DNA of 64,000 nucleotides from Trematomus loennbergii (GCA_012861695.1 JAAOOA010000524.1:2486122-2550121); one strand, 5' to 3'. Shown: positions 11,246-22,230, numbered from the stretch's first letter. Notes: a model not told the origin generated them from the sequence alone. Made by a program: numbers and translations.

Positions 11246-12843
11246 AACAAAGTGACCCGGGGTAGTCAGGTCACCTTTTTGCAGAAATCCCTGAAGTGTT
11301 TTAGTGTGTGTTTTTAAAACATTGTTTTTTATAGTTGCTCTCTTGTTTAGAAAGCTGTGTGACTCACTCTGGGGTGCTCACTAGTAAGAAGGAGTCATGT
11401 TTGCAGGATCTTCAAGAGGATAATAATGCAAATATTGGGTTTCGTGCATGTTTTGCCTCACTTATCCCGCTCTAGACAGCAACTGGTTTTAAGTTACGAT
11501 TAACACACACTCGCTTAGTCACATATCCACTTTCATCTGTGTTCCCTCTCTGGTTACTGGGATGAATTGCCCTTTCTCCAGGACCTTCTTTTCCACGGTA
11601 AGTGTCCTTGGATCAACAATCTGTCAGCTAACCAGACACTGCACAGTGTGTATGGGACGGTGGCTGCCTCCTCCCTGGAGGGACACTTTAATGAAGCCCT
11701 CAGGACGACACCAAGAGTCATTGAGCTGCCTTTGTTAATGACGGAGGGACTGCTTCACTGACACAATCATTTGTCGTTAACTATTGATTTCACTTCTTTT
11801 ATTAGCTTCTCAATTACAATGATAATTTATTAACAAGAGTGCATTTTAAAGATTCCCTTGATGATTACCACACTGCAAGGGTTTGATCATACGGTATATA
11901 TTCCTTTTATACCATTGTCTTTTTAATTGTCCACATTGCAAGAATCCAAAAACAACATCAACAACAACAAAAAGCGAATATAATAGCGATGCTAAAATAA
12001 TAAATAAAATGTAAAGAAATGGACTGATTGACATCACTTAAATACAAGTGAATGTGTTTAATTCAAATACATACATAACATAAGAATAATAGAAATACAA
12101 TAAATACTACTATTGCTAATAGTTAAACAAAATATTGATATTTTAAAGGTAGAAACAGAGTAAAAAAGGACAGTTTGCGCTACCCACGTACGGCAGTTAA
12201 GGGATGACAGTCACATGCTATTTATAGATCCGGCAAGTGACGGATATTACGCATGTTCTCTCTGTGTATTTTTAGTGACAATTCATGCCCCGCGTGCCTG
12301 CACCCTGAGGATAGGACCATCTGTGCCTGCCTTTAGCCAGGTGAAGGTGACGTAGCTTCAGCTGATGTCATATCACAGCAGTCAGCGGAGCCTGAGGCCC
12401 AATAATGAGAAAGACATCACCTTGTGCCTCTACAGGACACTAGAGTGGAAGTCAGTTAAGATCATGAGTGGTATCGGCTAATTAGGAACACACATCAGCG
12501 AGCACACACAGTGCACAAAGAGACACACAATCTGAAAGGAAATTCAATCCAGCCTCCACCTCAGCCCACTGATCTGTGCTATTTCCCCTCCTGTCGCTCT
12601 CACAGTGCTGGATGATAAATCTACTGGGCTGACCTGAGGGCTGTTCCTCCCACTGCACAACCTCTGGGTGTCAGAGCACCCCCGAGAGGAAATTAAACTC
12701 GGCAGATAAACTGGGGGAGGCAGATATGAGTGACAGGTGCACACAGGCACATGATGAAAGAAAGAAGAAGACGTGGTTGACAAGAAGACACAGGGACACA
12801 CACACACACAGAGATAGATAGATAGACACTTTCATTCTTTTAC
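11246..12843. other. sphkap intron 2 (distal part) with no recognised feature
   Basis: AT-rich intron sequence ending at the exon 2 donor. A short GATA run occurs near 12814-12825. No further exon with reading frame and splice sites is evident. Confidence 0.5.
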
Positions 12844-12948
12844 CTTCTTGCAGGCGCTGATGGACGAGGCCGCGGTGCTCTCCGTGCTGCTGCCCCCCCC
12901 ACCTCCACAGCTTCAGAGCCTTCAAACATGGCCGACGACTGGAAGTTA
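12844..12948 (-). CDS. sphkap: sphkap coding exon 2, with an apparent 1-base frameshift in a G8 run
   Basis: The acceptor CCCCGCAG lies at 12956-12949 and the donor GTAAAAG begins at 12843 on the minus strand. The exon opens with one base completing Ser, then reads NFQSSAMFEGSEAVEVGG, and after a G run continues in another frame as SSTESTAASSISACKK. Human SPHKAP, from memory, has SN..SS.M followed by a Gly/Ser-rich stretch and then SITACKK, so both halves look like genuine coding sequence. The run after GAGGT is eight Gs (12893-12900). Nine would give one open frame of 106 bases ending in phase 0, exactly what exon 3 needs. The observed 105 bases therefore contain an apparent one-base deletion. 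A homopolymer sequencing error is the simplest explanation; a real lesion is possible. Confidence 0.85.
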
Positions 12949-15227
12949 CTGCGGGGCAGAAAGGGCAAAGAGAAGACTTTGTCAGAGCAAGTTCCTGTCA
13001 AGTGTTGTTTTAAAAAAAAAAAAACAGTGTGTTGGATCAGAAGTGTGCATGGGAGCAGCACATCTCGATACGATAATACTTTGTAAGGTCACATTTGACT
13101 TGCATCACAGCAGCTCCATTTTCAATATCAAACAAGGACACATATTAAGAAATGATCAAAGGAAAACAAACATTTAACAACATCAAATCACTGGAGAGAA
13201 AACACGCTCAAGACCCTCGAACGAACATTTGACCTGGGATTAAGCTCTGTATTTAATTTGAGGATTGACTGGAGCATAAAGCAGTGCTACAGTCGAACTT
13301 TATTAAACCGTGGGACCCTGTATCTCCGATTCTATGGGAACAATCCATATTCAATGCCGTCTCCTGTCACGTGTTCATATTCTACCGAAGTGGCACCCGT
13401 CCAAAGGATTAACCAGGTTTTGTCGTACTGAATATAACACTCAATATTTTTAGACAAATGCCCCTAATGCCCCAATTAAGACAAAGGGAACATTTAGTGC
13501 CAACCAAGGTGTCACCTCCCATCATTTATTACAGAGGGCTAAAGGGCTTTTGTAATGCTTTTTGATGTCACAACCTTTTTATAGCATTATTATTTATGAG
13601 AAGTCATTGTAGCAACGTTTCTTTTACGGAGGTCTTCTCTCTCCTCATGAAAACGCTCATGACACAGACAAAAACACACTGCATGTTGCAGCAAATTGTA
13701 GTTTGTGCTGGATATCACGTCTGCACTTTGCCTCTCACAGCAATGGCAACAGAGGATTATAGAAGAAGAAAAAGGATGAAAACCCAATGCACGACCTTCC
13801 TTTGGTGCATAAGACAACATTACTCAACAACGTGGGAATGTCTCTAAGAGTCTCAACACAACTCAAAAACCCCGGGAAGGCGTCATTATCCTCTGTGCAT
13901 GCTTTCACTGAGATAAGCCAAATCGAAGCTTATCTGCAATGGCATTAATGAGGATCAATTTGGAAAATAAAGAGGCTGGGGATGGATGTTTAAATAGGAG
14001 TAGCTGTTTTTTTTTAACTGTAATCCACGTATTTCAAAGCTAAAAAGCATTTCATCTTTAAACCCCAGAGGGATCAACACAACTGGATCTATTTGCAGTA
14101 ATGCCTGATAAATAATTGTGTCACAGGAAATTATGAGTTTACTGTAAATGGCCAGTTAATCTGAGGGGGGAAAGAATATGATGTACTGGAGATAAGTGGA
14201 TGTGCTTTAAATAGGCTGCTGTATCTTCGAGGCACGCACACATATCAAAACATGAATCCAAACACGCGCACACGCACGATTCTGCAGTGATTATGTTGAA
14301 TGCATGCAGAAAACTGGAAGCAAACGACATTTCAAAAGAAGGAAGTGGAAAGGATTGGAAAAATAAAGCTGCTCATGCAGATCGGGAGCTCTTTCCGCCA
14401 ATTTTTTTTGTGCAGATGACCAGGGATGGATTCGTCACGCACGACTTCTGATCTTTGCGCGTAACGACCTTCCCATCACGACACGCTGCTGACTGAAAGC
14501 CAGGTCGGTGCACTCTCGTGCTCCCGGGGCCCGCAGGTACCCAGCAATCAGAGACCATTAACCCATGAAATGTCTTTTGGCTTTCAAGGACTGCCCAGGT
14601 CCAATTCTGTGATTTACTGTGAAAGCTTGAATATCTCCAGGCCAGCGGGAACATGTAGTGATGCGCAAACAAGCAACTTTTCAATGTGACTGTTTTGGAA
14701 AGAGTTCAACTGCTAATAATACAAAATGTGTCATGTTTTGTTAAAGAGACTGCAGACAAAGCTTAATAACACATCTTTTTAAGTGTGATTATTTATAATT
14801 CAAACACTTTTCTTCATTGCCCCACATTGTATGAGTGAGGTCAGGCACGCTGAAACATCTTGTTCACTGCACAAACACTGGCAGTCGTCCGTGAAAGCGG
14901 ATTTACTGCAACCCTCTGCGTGGATTTTGGTGCGCTTTTTCCCCCCAACACAAACTGGCACACTTCGCACTGACAGGAGATAACGTCCACGTCAAACCAC
15001 CTCATTCCAGTGCCTTTGGAAATATCACATAATGTAGAATATGATGTTTAAAAAGGGTGCTACACAAAAATAATCGTACCATTGCTTGAGAATACAAGAG
15101 TGGCACCATACATGCAACATACACAATATAAAGTTCACTATTGAATATCAAACGTATGATTTAAGATGTTTTGTTTGGGAATACGTTAGCGACCTTTTTT
15201 CCATCCTGGGATAATAAAGTCTCTTAC
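12949..15227. other. sphkap intron 1
   Basis: Begins, on the minus strand, with GTAAGAG at 15227 and ends with CCCCGCAG at 12949. It holds an A12 run at about 13011-13024 and no recognisable element or additional exon. The open frame at 14373-14684 on the minus strand has no family resemblance. Confidence 0.6.
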
Positions 15228-15262
15228 CTCGGCGTTTTAAGAAGGCACTCTGCGCCTGCCAT
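15228..15262 (-). CDS. sphkap: sphkap coding exon 1 (start codon to first donor)
   Basis: First coding exon of the gene for sphingosine kinase type 1-interacting protein, a PKA-anchoring (AKAP) protein of heart and brain that binds PKA regulatory subunits. On the minus strand the ATG is at 15262-15260. It reads MAGAECLLKTP plus two bases (AG) of a Ser codon, followed by a consensus donor GTAAGAG at 15227-15221. The exon has 35 coding bases (11 codons + 2), and exon 2 starts with one base, so the phases fit. As I remember human SPHKAP, it begins MDGNSLLSVPS and then SN; spacing and the M.G..LL..PSN pattern agree. T11 followed by ACAG ends just before the base preceding the ATG, so this could instead be a 36-base internal exon behind a non-coding exon 1. 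Confidence 0.75.
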
Positions 15263-15620
15263 TCTGTAAAAAAAAAAAGCCAAACTGTCCTCAACCGGTA
15301 AGAGTATTTCCTCTGTGGGCAACAGGGAGAGGTACTGCGGAGCACCTCGACGCGTAAATGTCCCCGGGACCCTCTCAGGTCCAGATGCGCATCCCTGACT
15401 GAGCACTGAAGGAATCCCACACTGCCTCGCGGTGACTGGAGGGGGAGGGGGGGCTGTGATGGACTGAGCGCTGTCTCAGCAGCACCACCTGCCCTGCGCG
15501 TCTCTCCGCGGAGTGCCAGAGCCCTGCATGGATCCAAACCGTAATGAGCTGCTCGACGCAAGCGAGGGCATTGATATATGGACAGTGCGCGCGCATGTCG
15601 ACGCATGCAGGCTACAAGCA
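15263..15620 (-). promoter_or_regulatory. sphkap: Probable sphkap 5' UTR and promoter region (GC/CpG-rich)
   Basis: The block just upstream of the sphkap ATG is clearly richer in G+C and CpG than its surroundings. It includes GACGCGTAAATG, CCGCGGAG, GCGCGTCTC and an alternating GCGCGCGCATG tract near 15589-15600 resembling an NRF-1-type site. No TATA box is evident. This fits a CpG-type promoter with the transcript leaving leftward. A 179-codon ORF on the minus strand spans this region but has arginine-rich, GC-driven composition and no recognisable family, so I treat it as a by-product of base composition. The transcription start is not determined; a spliced 5' UTR is possible. Confidence 0.5.
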
Positions 15621-16139
15621 GATGCACGCACACAAGTACGTAGTTGTTTTGATCCCAATACATCAAATGGTAACGAAAGTGAACCACTTGAAGTCTGTGT
15701 TTACTGATGAATGTCTTTATTACAGTAAAACTGAAATCAGAGAAGTAGCAACAGTAGTGGGATATAGAAACTGAGGATAAATAAATAGTAATTACATATT
15801 TATATCTGAAACTAGAATTATGATTTTTGTGTTTTATGTGTCTTCCAAGCAGAGATTGCAGTTACTTACTTGTCTTTCCAATATGTCTTCACAACATGAG
15901 TAATGGCCATAAATGTTCTGTAAGGGCACCGTGACCTTTACCTTTGACCAGCAAAGTCTAATCAATTGATTCAAAGCCCCCAGGAACAACACAGGGCGTC
16001 GAAACAGTATTGGCAAAATGGTGGTACTACTACTTCGGTTTCAGTCACATGATGTAATTGGGCCCGAACTGTATTTCTCCCGTTAACGTAGGCTACATTG
16101 GGAAGGAGTCATCAGCATATCAATTTTTAGCTAAATCAA
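15621..16139. other. Upstream intergenic DNA with no recognised feature
   Basis: Directly upstream of the presumed sphkap promoter. No element ends or exons recognised; any regulatory sites here cannot be assigned from sequence alone. Confidence 0.4.
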
Positions 16140-16345
16140 CAACTTTGAGATAGTTCGGTCATCTTCCAATCAGAGGGTTGTGAGTTCGATCTCAGGCCCT
16201 ACAGTCAACATGTTGATGTATTCTTGGGTAAGATAAATAACCACATGCTCCTGATGGCTAACAGTGTGTGCATGTTAGTTTCCCTGAGCAGGTGGCACCT
16301 TGCATGGCAGCCTCTGCCTGCATGAATGTGTCTAAATACCATAAC
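16140..16345 (+). repeat. tRNA-derived SINE copy
   Basis: A B-box-like GAGTTCGATCTC at 16182-16193 is followed by a body typical of fish SINEs (CAACATGTTGATGTATTCTTGG, here described only by its parts: AACATGTTGATG, TTCTTGGGTAAG, CCTGATGGCT). The A-box (TAGTTCGGTC, about 16152) is weaker. The copy is diverged and its 3' end is approximate. Confidence 0.6.
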
Positions 16346-16913
16346 AAATGATTGATCCATTAAAATGAGAGCCCGGCTTTGATAGTCTGAGACACCTTTC
16401 TTACTTTAAAAAAGAAAAAGTGAATACCACTTTTATAATTGCCCTGTTGTTCAGACAGGTGCTCTGCCTCTTGTAACAGCACAGTGTCAGTGCAGCAGAT
16501 TTCATGGTTGACCTGTCTTCGCCCCTCAACACGCTCACAGAAACCGACGTCCGGGAACATGTTTCGAGTGCTCCTTTTCCAGCAGACATGCTGCTGTTAC
16601 GTGTGAACAAGACACTGTGTAAAGGAGAAACGTAGACACTTTCCCCGAGCAGTCTCCATGGAAATATCAAAGTCTCCAGTGTGTCTTCTGTGGTATAATT
16701 AGAGTGTCTTTTAATGTTCAGTTACATTGTCCAACTGTCGGTAGAGTGACAGTGATGGACATTTTAACACATTGGAACATGACACACGTTGTTTACAGAG
16801 CGAGATAATACCGTGTGTATCTTGATGCCAATAACAATGACAACACTGAGATAATTAGATAATGCATTAGCCATATATATATATTTATAACAAACCTCTT
16901 GGATTACGATGCC
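16346..16913. other. Intergenic DNA with no recognised feature
   Basis: No element end or coding exon recognised between the SINE and the next T2-like fragment. A short TA tract lies at about 16874-16884. Confidence 0.4.
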
Positions 16914-17223
16914 TTAAAGGGACTTTTTTAAGCTCATTTTCAGGTTCATATTAGTATTTAGTGTCTCTACTGTGACATGTTTACCTGCTTTCATGCTCAA
17001 AAAGCTTATTTTTCTCATACTGCCTGTGCTGCAGCACCTCTTTTCACCCTCTGTCTGAAACCAGAGCCCAGTCTGCTCTGATTGGTTAGCTGGCTGGCTC
17101 TGTTGTGATTGGTCAACCGCTTAAAGATGTCCGCCCCTTAGTCTAGCACGTACAATGAGAGCTAGCCAATATAAGCACAAGTGTTACATAGTGATGTCAC
17201 TATGGTCCGGAAGTCAACAATGG
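16914..17223 (+). mobile_element. T2/Kolobok-like element, truncated copy
   Basis: Starts TTAAAGGGAC at about 16914 and contains the whole family core: GTGTCTCTACTGTGACATG, CATACTGCCTGTGCTGCAG, CTGAAACCAGAGCCCAG, GATTGGTTAGCTGG and GTTACATAGTGATGTCAC. The right end is missing after about 17223. Confidence 0.75.
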
Positions 17224-18107
17224 TGTTTAAGTTGAATTTATAATGGTCAAACTACATATTAGCATCACAATTTCTATATTGTTTGTCAGATGTTATACTC
17301 ACCACCCGATTATATTGGGGGTGGGTTATTGATACACCATAGCATCACTGTATTTTGTGTGGCGATATATCATATAAAGACGCCAAAGTAAGTTAATATT
17401 GCAATTCCCAAAAGGTTTTCTTTTTTCCGTCAACCAGATGAGTTTATTTTTGTGGTGAAGTAAAGGGATTGGAAGGAAGTTGGTCACAAATGACTTCTAG
17501 ATCTGTGCGTCATCAATGTGAGAGGCATTTGATGCATTTATTTAGTGTTTATTGGTACCAATTAATTTGCAATTTTTAAGGCTTCTGAAAAGATTGAATC
17601 AAAGCATTAAAAAAACAATTAAGACCCTCGTTAGAGCTGGCTGCCCTGTGGTGTCCGCGGCCTGAGCCCGTGGAAAACTTCAATAATGTCATCTCCTCTA
17701 TCTCCCCCTTTCCCTCTGCATCTATAATAAAGGCACTCTGTGGCCAAGACAACGTTAAAAAGAAGTACAATTATGCAAAGATTGAATTAAATCCATGAAA
17801 CTCTCTCGAAAAAATGTCATTGTCAGATATCTTTCACTGGTATACATATGAGCCAAAATACAAGGAATGCAAACACACTCACACACAAAACGCCATTTCC
17901 AATTGCCACCTGGGACAGACTCTATCCCTTCACCCTAGAAGGGTCAAAAGCCTCTTTGCTGTATAGTGCACTAATATATAATCAGGAGGGGGTAAAAGGA
18001 GTCGTGACCTTTATTTCTCCATCAGCCAACTGAGACTGACGGGGGTAGAAAATGTCTGATTTTCAGGAGAAGAGAGTATTGAGAAAGCATGGGTTCCTGA
18101 TGAGGTC
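17224..18107. other. Intergenic DNA with no clear feature
   Basis: A segment at 17290-17370 (gtgggttattgatac, ggcgatatatcat) looks like decayed repeat DNA, but I cannot assign it. No exon seen. Confidence 0.35.
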
Positions 18108-18161
<54 letters not shown>

Positions 18162-18162
18162 T
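18108..18162. repeat. (GT)n microsatellite
   Basis: About 22 GT units followed by a short GAGA-rich stretch. The open frames over it are by-products of the repeat. Confidence 0.95.
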
Positions 18163-19326
18163 GAGAGAGAGGGAGAAAAAGAGAAATTATGCTTTTATGG
18201 ATTGGTACTGTGGCCAAAGTGTACGTCTGCTGAAACTGATCACTTCTTGCCAAAGGGAATGCTTATTTTCAGCGAGACCTCTCATTTTAAAGAAGATGGA
18301 TTTTTTTCACGCTGTTATCAGCTGCCGTGTTATTCCTCCTCCTCTGGATGCCATTTGCTTTCATTCAACTCCTAACAATATCAAAACCTAATTTCTGTGA
18401 TTTCCCAGAGTTGTTATGCGACCCACAAGGAACACACATGTTTACAAAACACTTGCCAGGCTTTGCCTAGTAAAATGTGAAACCTTTACATTAAATACCT
18501 TTGCTATTTATACATATTTGAGCATGTTGAATTAATAAACACAATCCTCATACATAACTAAGCATATAGCTCAGCCAGTTTCTCCCAAATCTCATCACAG
18601 ATTGTGATATAAATAGCAAGTCCTGCATTAGGCAGCACTTTTCACCAATGCCCTAATGTACGATACCATCTCATTTCATGGTTCTCAGTGGAGGGAAACA
18701 GTTTATCCAGTTGAATATTTACCAATAAAAATAGTTATTCTGTAACGTGCTAAGGGAGCAAAATGTAATCCTAAATCCCATACAGCTGTTTTTCACACCA
18801 TGGCAAATAACTTCATTCAAACTCAGCAGAGGGAAAAAGCTCATCACTGCAGAACCTTTTGCATGAGTGTAAACATCAAATGCAGAATGTTACACACTGA
18901 ATGATATACCCAATTTCCCAGTACTTCTGAGAAGCCTTCGACAAACTGAATACAGTGCTGTCACCCTCCTTAACTTTGTGTAGGAGTGTTAAATCCAAAA
19001 CCATGAATACTCCAGCATTGACAGCATGTTCCCTGCCAGTAAACAACTGTGTGTCTGTAATGGCTTGTGTTTGTACCCATAGACATACAGTATTTGCAGC
19101 ATACGGCAAGAAGTCAAATTACACATCCTTTACACAAACATAAAACATAAAAAGACGATATTTATACTGGGTACTTTATTTAGATAACTTTAATGTATGT
19201 AAATAACCCAGTACTGAGTAGTATCTGATCGCTTTTGTACCCATGTCTTGGATATTGTGGGGTTTCGCTCCAGCCATCCTTTGCAAATGTGATATGTACA
19301 GTCTGTGGTGTGTTGCAGTATACATA
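18163..19326. other. Intergenic DNA with no recognised feature
   Basis: AT-rich sequence preceding the L2 tail. Short open frames on both strands show no family resemblance. Confidence 0.4.
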
Positions 19327-21340
19327 GGCAAGGCAAGGCGCAAGTTTATTTATATAGCACCTTTCAACACAAGGTAATTCAAAGTGCTTTACAAAAATGG
19401 AAGACATTTTAAAAATGGCATTTAAAATCAGTCATTAAAAAGAAAAGATAATAAAATAAACATTAAAAGAAAAAATACATGGATAAAAGTTAAAAGTTAC
19501 AGTGCAGTTTAAGATGTGAATAGTTCAATTAAAAGCAGCGGCAAAAAGAAAAGTCTTCAGCCTGGATTTAAAAGTAGTAAGAGTTGCAGCGGACCTGCAG
19601 GTTTCTGGGAGTTTGTTCCAGATATTTGGAGCATAATAACTGAATGCTGCTTCTCCATGTTTAGTTCTGACTCTGGGGACAGAAAGCTGACCAGTCCCTG
19701 AAGACCTGAGAGTTCTGGATGGTTCATAATTTAGCAGTAGGTCAGACATGTATTTTGGGCCTAAACCATTCAAAGCTTTATAAACCAGCAACAATATTTT
19801 GAAATCTATTCTTTGACACACAGGAAGCCAGTGTAAGGACTTCAGAACAGGAGTGATGTGATCCACTTTCTTAGTGTTAGTGAGGACTCGAGCAGCGGCG
19901 TTCTGAATTAGCTGCAGCTTTCTAATAGATTTTTTAGTGAGGCCTGTAAAGACACCATTGCAGTAGTCGAGTCTACTGAAGATAAAAGCATGGACAAGTT
20001 TTTCCAAATCCTGCTGTGACATTAGTCCTTTAATCCTAGATATGTTCTTTAGGTGATAGTAGGCTGATTTAGTAACTGTTTTAATGTGACTGTTGAAACT
20101 CAGGTCAGAGTCCATGACTACACCTAGATTTCTGGCTTTATCTGTTGTTTTGAACATTGCAGACTGAAGCTCAGCGCTAACTTTTATACGTTCTGCCTTG
20201 GCTCCAAAAACCATTACCTCAGTTTTATCTTTGTTTAATTGGAGAAAGTTCTGACACATCCAGTCATTGATTTGTTCAATGCACTTACTCAGTGTTTGAA
20301 TTGGAGCATAATCTCCTGGTGAAATTGTTACGTAAATTTGTGTGTCATCCGCATAGCTATGGTAACTTATTTTGTTGTTTTTCATTATCTGAGCCAGTGG
20401 TAGCATGTAGATGTTAAAGAGAAGAGGCCCCAAGATGGAGCCTTGAGGTACCCCACATGTCATATTTGTCAACTCAGATGTGTATTTACCTATAGAAACA
20501 AAGTTTTTTCTGTCCTTTAAGTAGGACTCAAACCAATTTAGAACTGTTGCCGAAAGTCCCACCCAGTTTTCTAGTCGGTCTAGTAATATGTTGTGGTCAA
20601 CAGTGTCAAACGCAGCACTGAGATCTAATAATACTAACACTGAAGTTCTGCCACTGTCTGTGTTTAAGTGGATGTCATTGAAGACCTTTACAAGAGCAGT
20701 CTCAGTGCTGTGGTTTGGACGAAATCCTGACTGGAACACATCCAAACAGTTATTTAAATGCAAGAAGTTACTCAACTGTTGAAATACAACTTTTTCAATG
20801 ATTTTACCTAGAAATGGCAGGTTTGATATTGGCCTATAATTGTTCATTACTGAGGCATCTAGATTATTCTTTTTTAAGAGCGGTTTAATGACTGCAGTTT
20901 TCAGGGCCTCTGGAAAAATACCTGAGTGAAGAGATGTGTTTACTATATGAAGTAGATCTGAGGCCATGCAAGGAAAAACATCTTTGAAAAATCCTGTTGG
21001 AATAATATCAAGGCAGCAGGAGGAGGATTTCAGAAGTTGAATAATGTCCTCTAAGTTTTTACCATTAATCTGATGAATTGTGTCATGGTGTTTGAATTGA
21101 TATTAGGTGGACATAGGGACAAAACATTTGCTGTACCTGATGTAGAGGCACTGACTGCTTGTCTAATTTTCTGAATTTTGTCAGTGAAGAAGGAGGCAAA
21201 ATCATTGCACGCCCTGGTGGATAGAAATTCAGAGGCTACTGACACTGGGGGGTTAGTTAGTCTGTCGACGGTAGCAAACAAGGCACGTGCGTTGTTTTTG
21301 TTTTTGGTAATGATGTCAGAGAAGAAAGACTGTCGTGCGT
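19327..21340 (-). mobile_element. L2-clade LINE, 5'-truncated copy of about 2 kb
   Basis: Read on the minus strand, the copy ends with TGTAAAGCACTTTGAATTAC, then GCTATATAAATAAACTTG and a GCCTT-type tail at 19327-19345: the standard 3' end of fish L2 elements. Reverse transcriptase coding extends upstream to about 21340, where it stops against a T2-like fragment. The endonuclease domain is absent, as expected for a 5'-truncated insertion. Very similar tails at 37127 and 62886 indicate one family that was active recently. Confidence 0.9.
19525..20967 (-). CDS. L2-type LINE reverse transcriptase, 480-codon ORF (part of ORF2)
   Basis: Encodes the RNA-dependent DNA polymerase used for target-primed reverse transcription of the LINE. 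Visible motifs: NYRPISNLP at residues 43-51, LLDLSAAFDTVDH at 113-125 (first catalytic Asp region), GVPQGSILGPLLF at 172-184, YADD at 205-208 (catalytic box), then the thumb and a C-terminal NIWNKLPE...FKSRLKTFLF tail. The ORF has no stop or frameshift across this span. The listed ATG is only the first Met in an open stretch that continues upstream in frame to about 21090 (DIIPTGFFKDVF before the Met). A frameshift near 21085-21110 separates it from further ORF2 sequence (RACNDFASFFTDKI, 21051-21281). Without endonuclease the copy is not autonomous. Confidence 0.9.
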   Translation of the reverse strand: MASDLLHIVNTSLHSGIFPEALKTAVIKPLLKKNNLDASVMNNYRPISNLPFLGKIIEKVVFQQLSNFLHLNNCLDVFQSGFRPNHSTETALVKVFNDIHLNTDSGRTSVLVLLDLSAAFDTVDHNILLDRLENWVGLSATVLNWFESYLKDRKNFVSIGKYTSELTNMTCGVPQGSILGPLLFNIYMLPLAQIMKNNKISYHSYADDTQIYVTISPGDYAPIQTLSKCIEQINDWMCQNFLQLNKDKTEVMVFGAKAERIKVSAELQSAMFKTTDKARNLGVVMDSDLSFNSHIKTVTKSAYYHLKNISRIKGLMSQQDLEKLVHAFIFSRLDYCNGVFTGLTKKSIRKLQLIQNAAARVLTNTKKVDHITPVLKSLHWLPVCQRIDFKILLLVYKALNGLGPKYMSDLLLNYEPSRTLRSSGTGQLSVPRVRTKHGEAAFSYYAPNIWNKLPETCRSAATLTTFKSRLKTFLFAAAFN

Positions 21341-21349
21341 TTCAACATA

Positions 21350-21456
21350 AGGAGAGAAACTCCCTCAGTGAGCCTTTGCTGACCATTACATGCACACAAA
21401 CCAATATAATACAATACAGGAGAGGGAAAATCCCCAAAAGCATAAAAGGGCCTCTT
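21350..21456. mobile_element. T2/Kolobok-like right-end fragment
   Basis: Contains GAGAGAAACTCCCTC, GACCATTACATGCACAC and the right end AAAAGCATAAAAGGGCCTC followed by TTTAA. The left part is absent, cut by the LINE junction. Confidence 0.7.
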
Positions 21457-21469
21457 TAAAGACATGACT

Positions 21470-21600
21470 ACATACATGAAGTCTTACTTATCCATCAAGC
21501 ATCCGACAGTGGAAGTTACGCAATCTTACAAATATCTCGGGACAATTATTGACTTGCAACTAAACTTTGAAGTGAAGCAAAAAGGGAAACTGTCGTGTCA
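21470..21600 (+). pseudogene. LINE reverse transcriptase fragment (thumb region)
   Basis: Plus-strand translation gives SIKHPTVEVTQSYKYLGT and then IIDLQLNF, the widely conserved YKYLG..ID..L.F block downstream of the catalytic domain in CR1/L2/Rex-type LINEs. Only about 40 codons survive; the exact clade is not clear. Confidence 0.6.
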
Positions 21601-22230
21601 AATGATCATATAATCATTTAAAACATATTGCCTTTTGCAATTGTATTTAGTCTTGGATGTGTTTAACAAAGACACATGTTAAGGATTTACATTTCAGGAG
21701 GGCAAAGGGAAGTGTAAAAGGTGGATTTGCAAATGGTTAAGGACGAGGGGGTTTTATGGTTTAATGGTGGGGATGTTTAGATGAGGGACTAGTTGGATAT
21801 TCTCTCTACTATATATTGTGACTGTAAGCTGTGTTCTGCAGAACTTCTCTATCCTCTGAGGGTGAAGTAGCTCTGTTCCTACATTTGGGATCGATTTCAC
21901 TTTTATATTGACTTTCTTTATTACTTTATTAAATATAACAAAAGACAAACTTTGTCCATGAATCATTTATCAGTTTCAGTGAATTTCCTTCACAGCATTT
22001 TGCAGACCATTTACATGCACTAATCTCCTACCTAACACAAACCCCCTAAAAGCATAAAAACAGCCTCTTTAAAATGTATTTATTCAAACAATCATCTGGA
22101 TGAGGAGGAGTGGTGCTGTCATTTTGAGCAACTGCATGCTTCAATTAACGTGAGGTGTATTGAAAGCAGCAGAAAGAAGGTATACAATAAGTGAGTCTAT
22201 TGTTATCCCTTAAAAAGTAGTTATATTGAT
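21601..22230. other. Intergenic DNA with a short T2-like right-end fragment
   Basis: At about 21993-22075 the stretch CAGACCATTTACATGCAC followed by AAAAGCATAAAAACAGCCTC and TTTAA is a decayed right end of the T2-like family. The rest is unclassified. Confidence 0.5.

Noticed and set aside
11520..11600. Possible exon with CTTTCTCCAG acceptor and GTAAGTG donor
   Set aside because: The exon would be only 16 bases, its reading has no match to SPHKAP, and it would break the phase between exons 2 and 3.
15148..15687. 179-codon minus-strand ORF over the CpG-rich block
   Set aside because: It overlaps the sphkap start exon in another frame, is arginine-rich through GC content, and resembles no family; 5' UTR/promoter DNA is the better explanation.
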